Shown: one piece after another, positions 63,249-64,000 of the stretch
Numbering within the stretch: position 1 is the stretch's first letter
How the letters are laid out: every line of letters starts with the position of its first letter
Source of the DNA: Balneola sp.
GTDB lineage: Bacteria > Bacteroidota > Rhodothermia > Balneolales > Balneolaceae
Assembly (NCBI GenBank): GCA_002694685.1
Contig: NZMW01000001.1
Location: 682,001-746,000 of the forward strand
DNA: 64,000 bases
Reading direction: 5' to 3'
Program-made: the position numbers and the translations under genes
The notes under the pieces: generated by a model
The model's database searches: none
What the model saw: the letters and a program-made list of their open reading frames with translations, nothing else
Told to the model about the DNA's origin: nothing

Positions 63249-63369
63249 ATTCAGCTTATTCTTTTTTCGATTAGATCAAAAAGTCCCAGCGCTAAACATC
63301 TCTTACTCTAAGGAACTGATTGTAGAAGTTTGAAGTTTTTCTGGAACCTATTCATAAATAAAGATTCTT

Positions 63370-64000
63370 TTGGGCAAAACACATAACTCACATCTTAAAT
63401 ATCAAATTGCTGTTGGGGTTGGTTCTATTTTGATAAACTTTTTAATCCCGGATATTATTTATGAAATAAGGTTCTGGATACTCGGACTCGTGATCCTCGT
63501 GATTGGAATGCCCCATGGTGCCTTAGATCATATAATTGCGTTCAAAGCCTTTGATAGACCCAAGAATTTTAGAAATCAATTTATCTTCTACGCCGGGTAT
63601 TTGAGCGTGATGTTTTTGTATGGACTGTTTTGGGTGTTTTCCCCTTTTGCAGCTTTTATGTTTTTTCTGCTGATGACACTCTACCATTTCGGACAAGCTG
63701 ATGCAGAACGCTTTTCGTTTGAGGGATGGCATAAGCACCTTATGCTATATGCTCGCGGAATTACAATTGTCGGGTTAATACTTTTTAGCAGTGAGCCTTA
63801 CTACTCTTCTTCTATTATCGAAGAAGTAACGGGCTATTCCATCGCTGGTGCTTTGTTTCCGATAGTAGCACCTGATATTCTTTCCACAACATTGGCACTC
63901 ATCTATCCGGCTTGTTACCTGTTACTGTCCACCCTAAAAAAGCCGGACAACCTTTACTCTTTATTTTCTATTGACGCTCTCATTGTGCCTTTTCTATTCT
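63370..64000 (+). CDS. blh: Brp/Blh-type beta-carotene 15,15'-dioxygenase (cut by window edge)
   Basis: The frame is open from 63358 to the right edge; the likely start is TTG 63370 (GKTHNSHLKYQ follows), since no ATG precedes the conserved part. The protein is hydrophobic and has the family metal-ligand motifs GMPHGALDHIIAFKAF (bases 63505-63552) and TLYHFGQADAERF (about 63679-63717). Blh cleaves beta-carotene to two retinals, the chromophore of microbial rhodopsins. At least 70 C-terminal residues and any neighbouring rhodopsin or crtY gene lie outside the window. Confidence 0.85.
   Translation, partial: MGKTHNSHLKYQIAVGVGSILINFLIPDIIYEIRFWILGLVILVIGMPHGALDHIIAFKAFDRPKNFRNQFIFYAGYLSVMFLYGLFWVFSPFAAFMFFLLMTLYHFGQADAERFSFEGWHKHLMLYARGITIVGLILFSSEPYYSSSIIEEVTGYSIAGALFPIVAPDILSTTLALIYPACYLLLSTLKKPDNLYSLFSIDALIVPFLF

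Overview
The window reads as a chromosomal segment of a marine or halophilic member of the Bacteroidota/Balneolota group; a Balneola- or Gracilimonas-like organism is the best guess. The evidence is: a type IX secretion C-terminal domain with the YPNPFNPTT signature, many lipoproteins with short lipoboxes, a parA-parB-DUF5683 order typical of the FCB group, menaquinone genes (menC/menE), a Bacteroidetes-type promoter (TTTG-N19-TAnnTTTG) ahead of amt, moderate G+C (about 42 % by eye), and a Brp/Blh retinal-forming enzyme at the right edge. No rRNA, tRNA, CRISPR array, insertion sequence or integrase was recognised. Most of the window is ordinary core genome.

Layout. 1-2215: end of menC, then menE. 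2216-5020: an AT-rich two-gene cassette (DUF4238 protein plus a PD-(D/E)xK-like protein), closed on the right by an integron attC-like imperfect hairpin and bounded by complementary 10-mers. This is the clearest accessory island and the best candidate for an undescribed system, probably defence. 5021-10169: tandem beta-helix/propeller exoprotein, small membrane protein, secreted esterase-like protein, and a lipoprotein resembling a TonB-receptor plug. 10278-13548: three-gene operon of a glutamine-synthetase-like ligase, an atypical APH-fold kinase and an atypical HAD-IIA protein. 13563-17482: purB, ammonium transporter and a TorF-like porin. 17551-22174: M48 protease, murB, CorC/GldE-like protein, ssb. 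22451-27859: DUF1800, DUF1501 (Tat signal plus T9SS tail) and two WG-repeat lipoproteins in one operon.

27928-33932: small membrane peptide, TspO, DUF427, S9 peptidase, CPA2 antiporter, DUF1761. 34130-37983: deoC, an aldehyde dehydrogenase, a degenerate aldehyde dehydrogenase and a SPOR lipoprotein. 38021-42290: tightly packed cupredoxin, class III nucleotide cyclase, porin-like protein and ferritin-like lipoprotein, followed by an RsbU-type phosphatase. 43600-55231 (minus strand): tkt, TPR protein, LOG protein, DUF5683, parB, parA, anti-sigma/ECF sigma pair, uvrC, 3'-nucleotidase-like phosphatase and APH kinase. 55304-62289: ppk2, rluA-type synthase, HisKA_2 kinase, mtgA, rmuC and a membrane-anchored hydrolase. 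62331-64000: unknown polytopic membrane protein and the start of blh, implying retinal and probably a rhodopsin outside the window.

Regulatory observations include a 10-mer (ACACTCACTC) found 18-25 nt before three transport-gene start codons, an 11-bp-arm palindrome between ssb and the DUF1800 operon, paired 10-bp direct repeats 21 bp apart at the amt promoter, several intrinsic terminators, and one widespread-type intergenic dyad repeat at 59903-59992. All domain calls are by motif reading; no database search was run.
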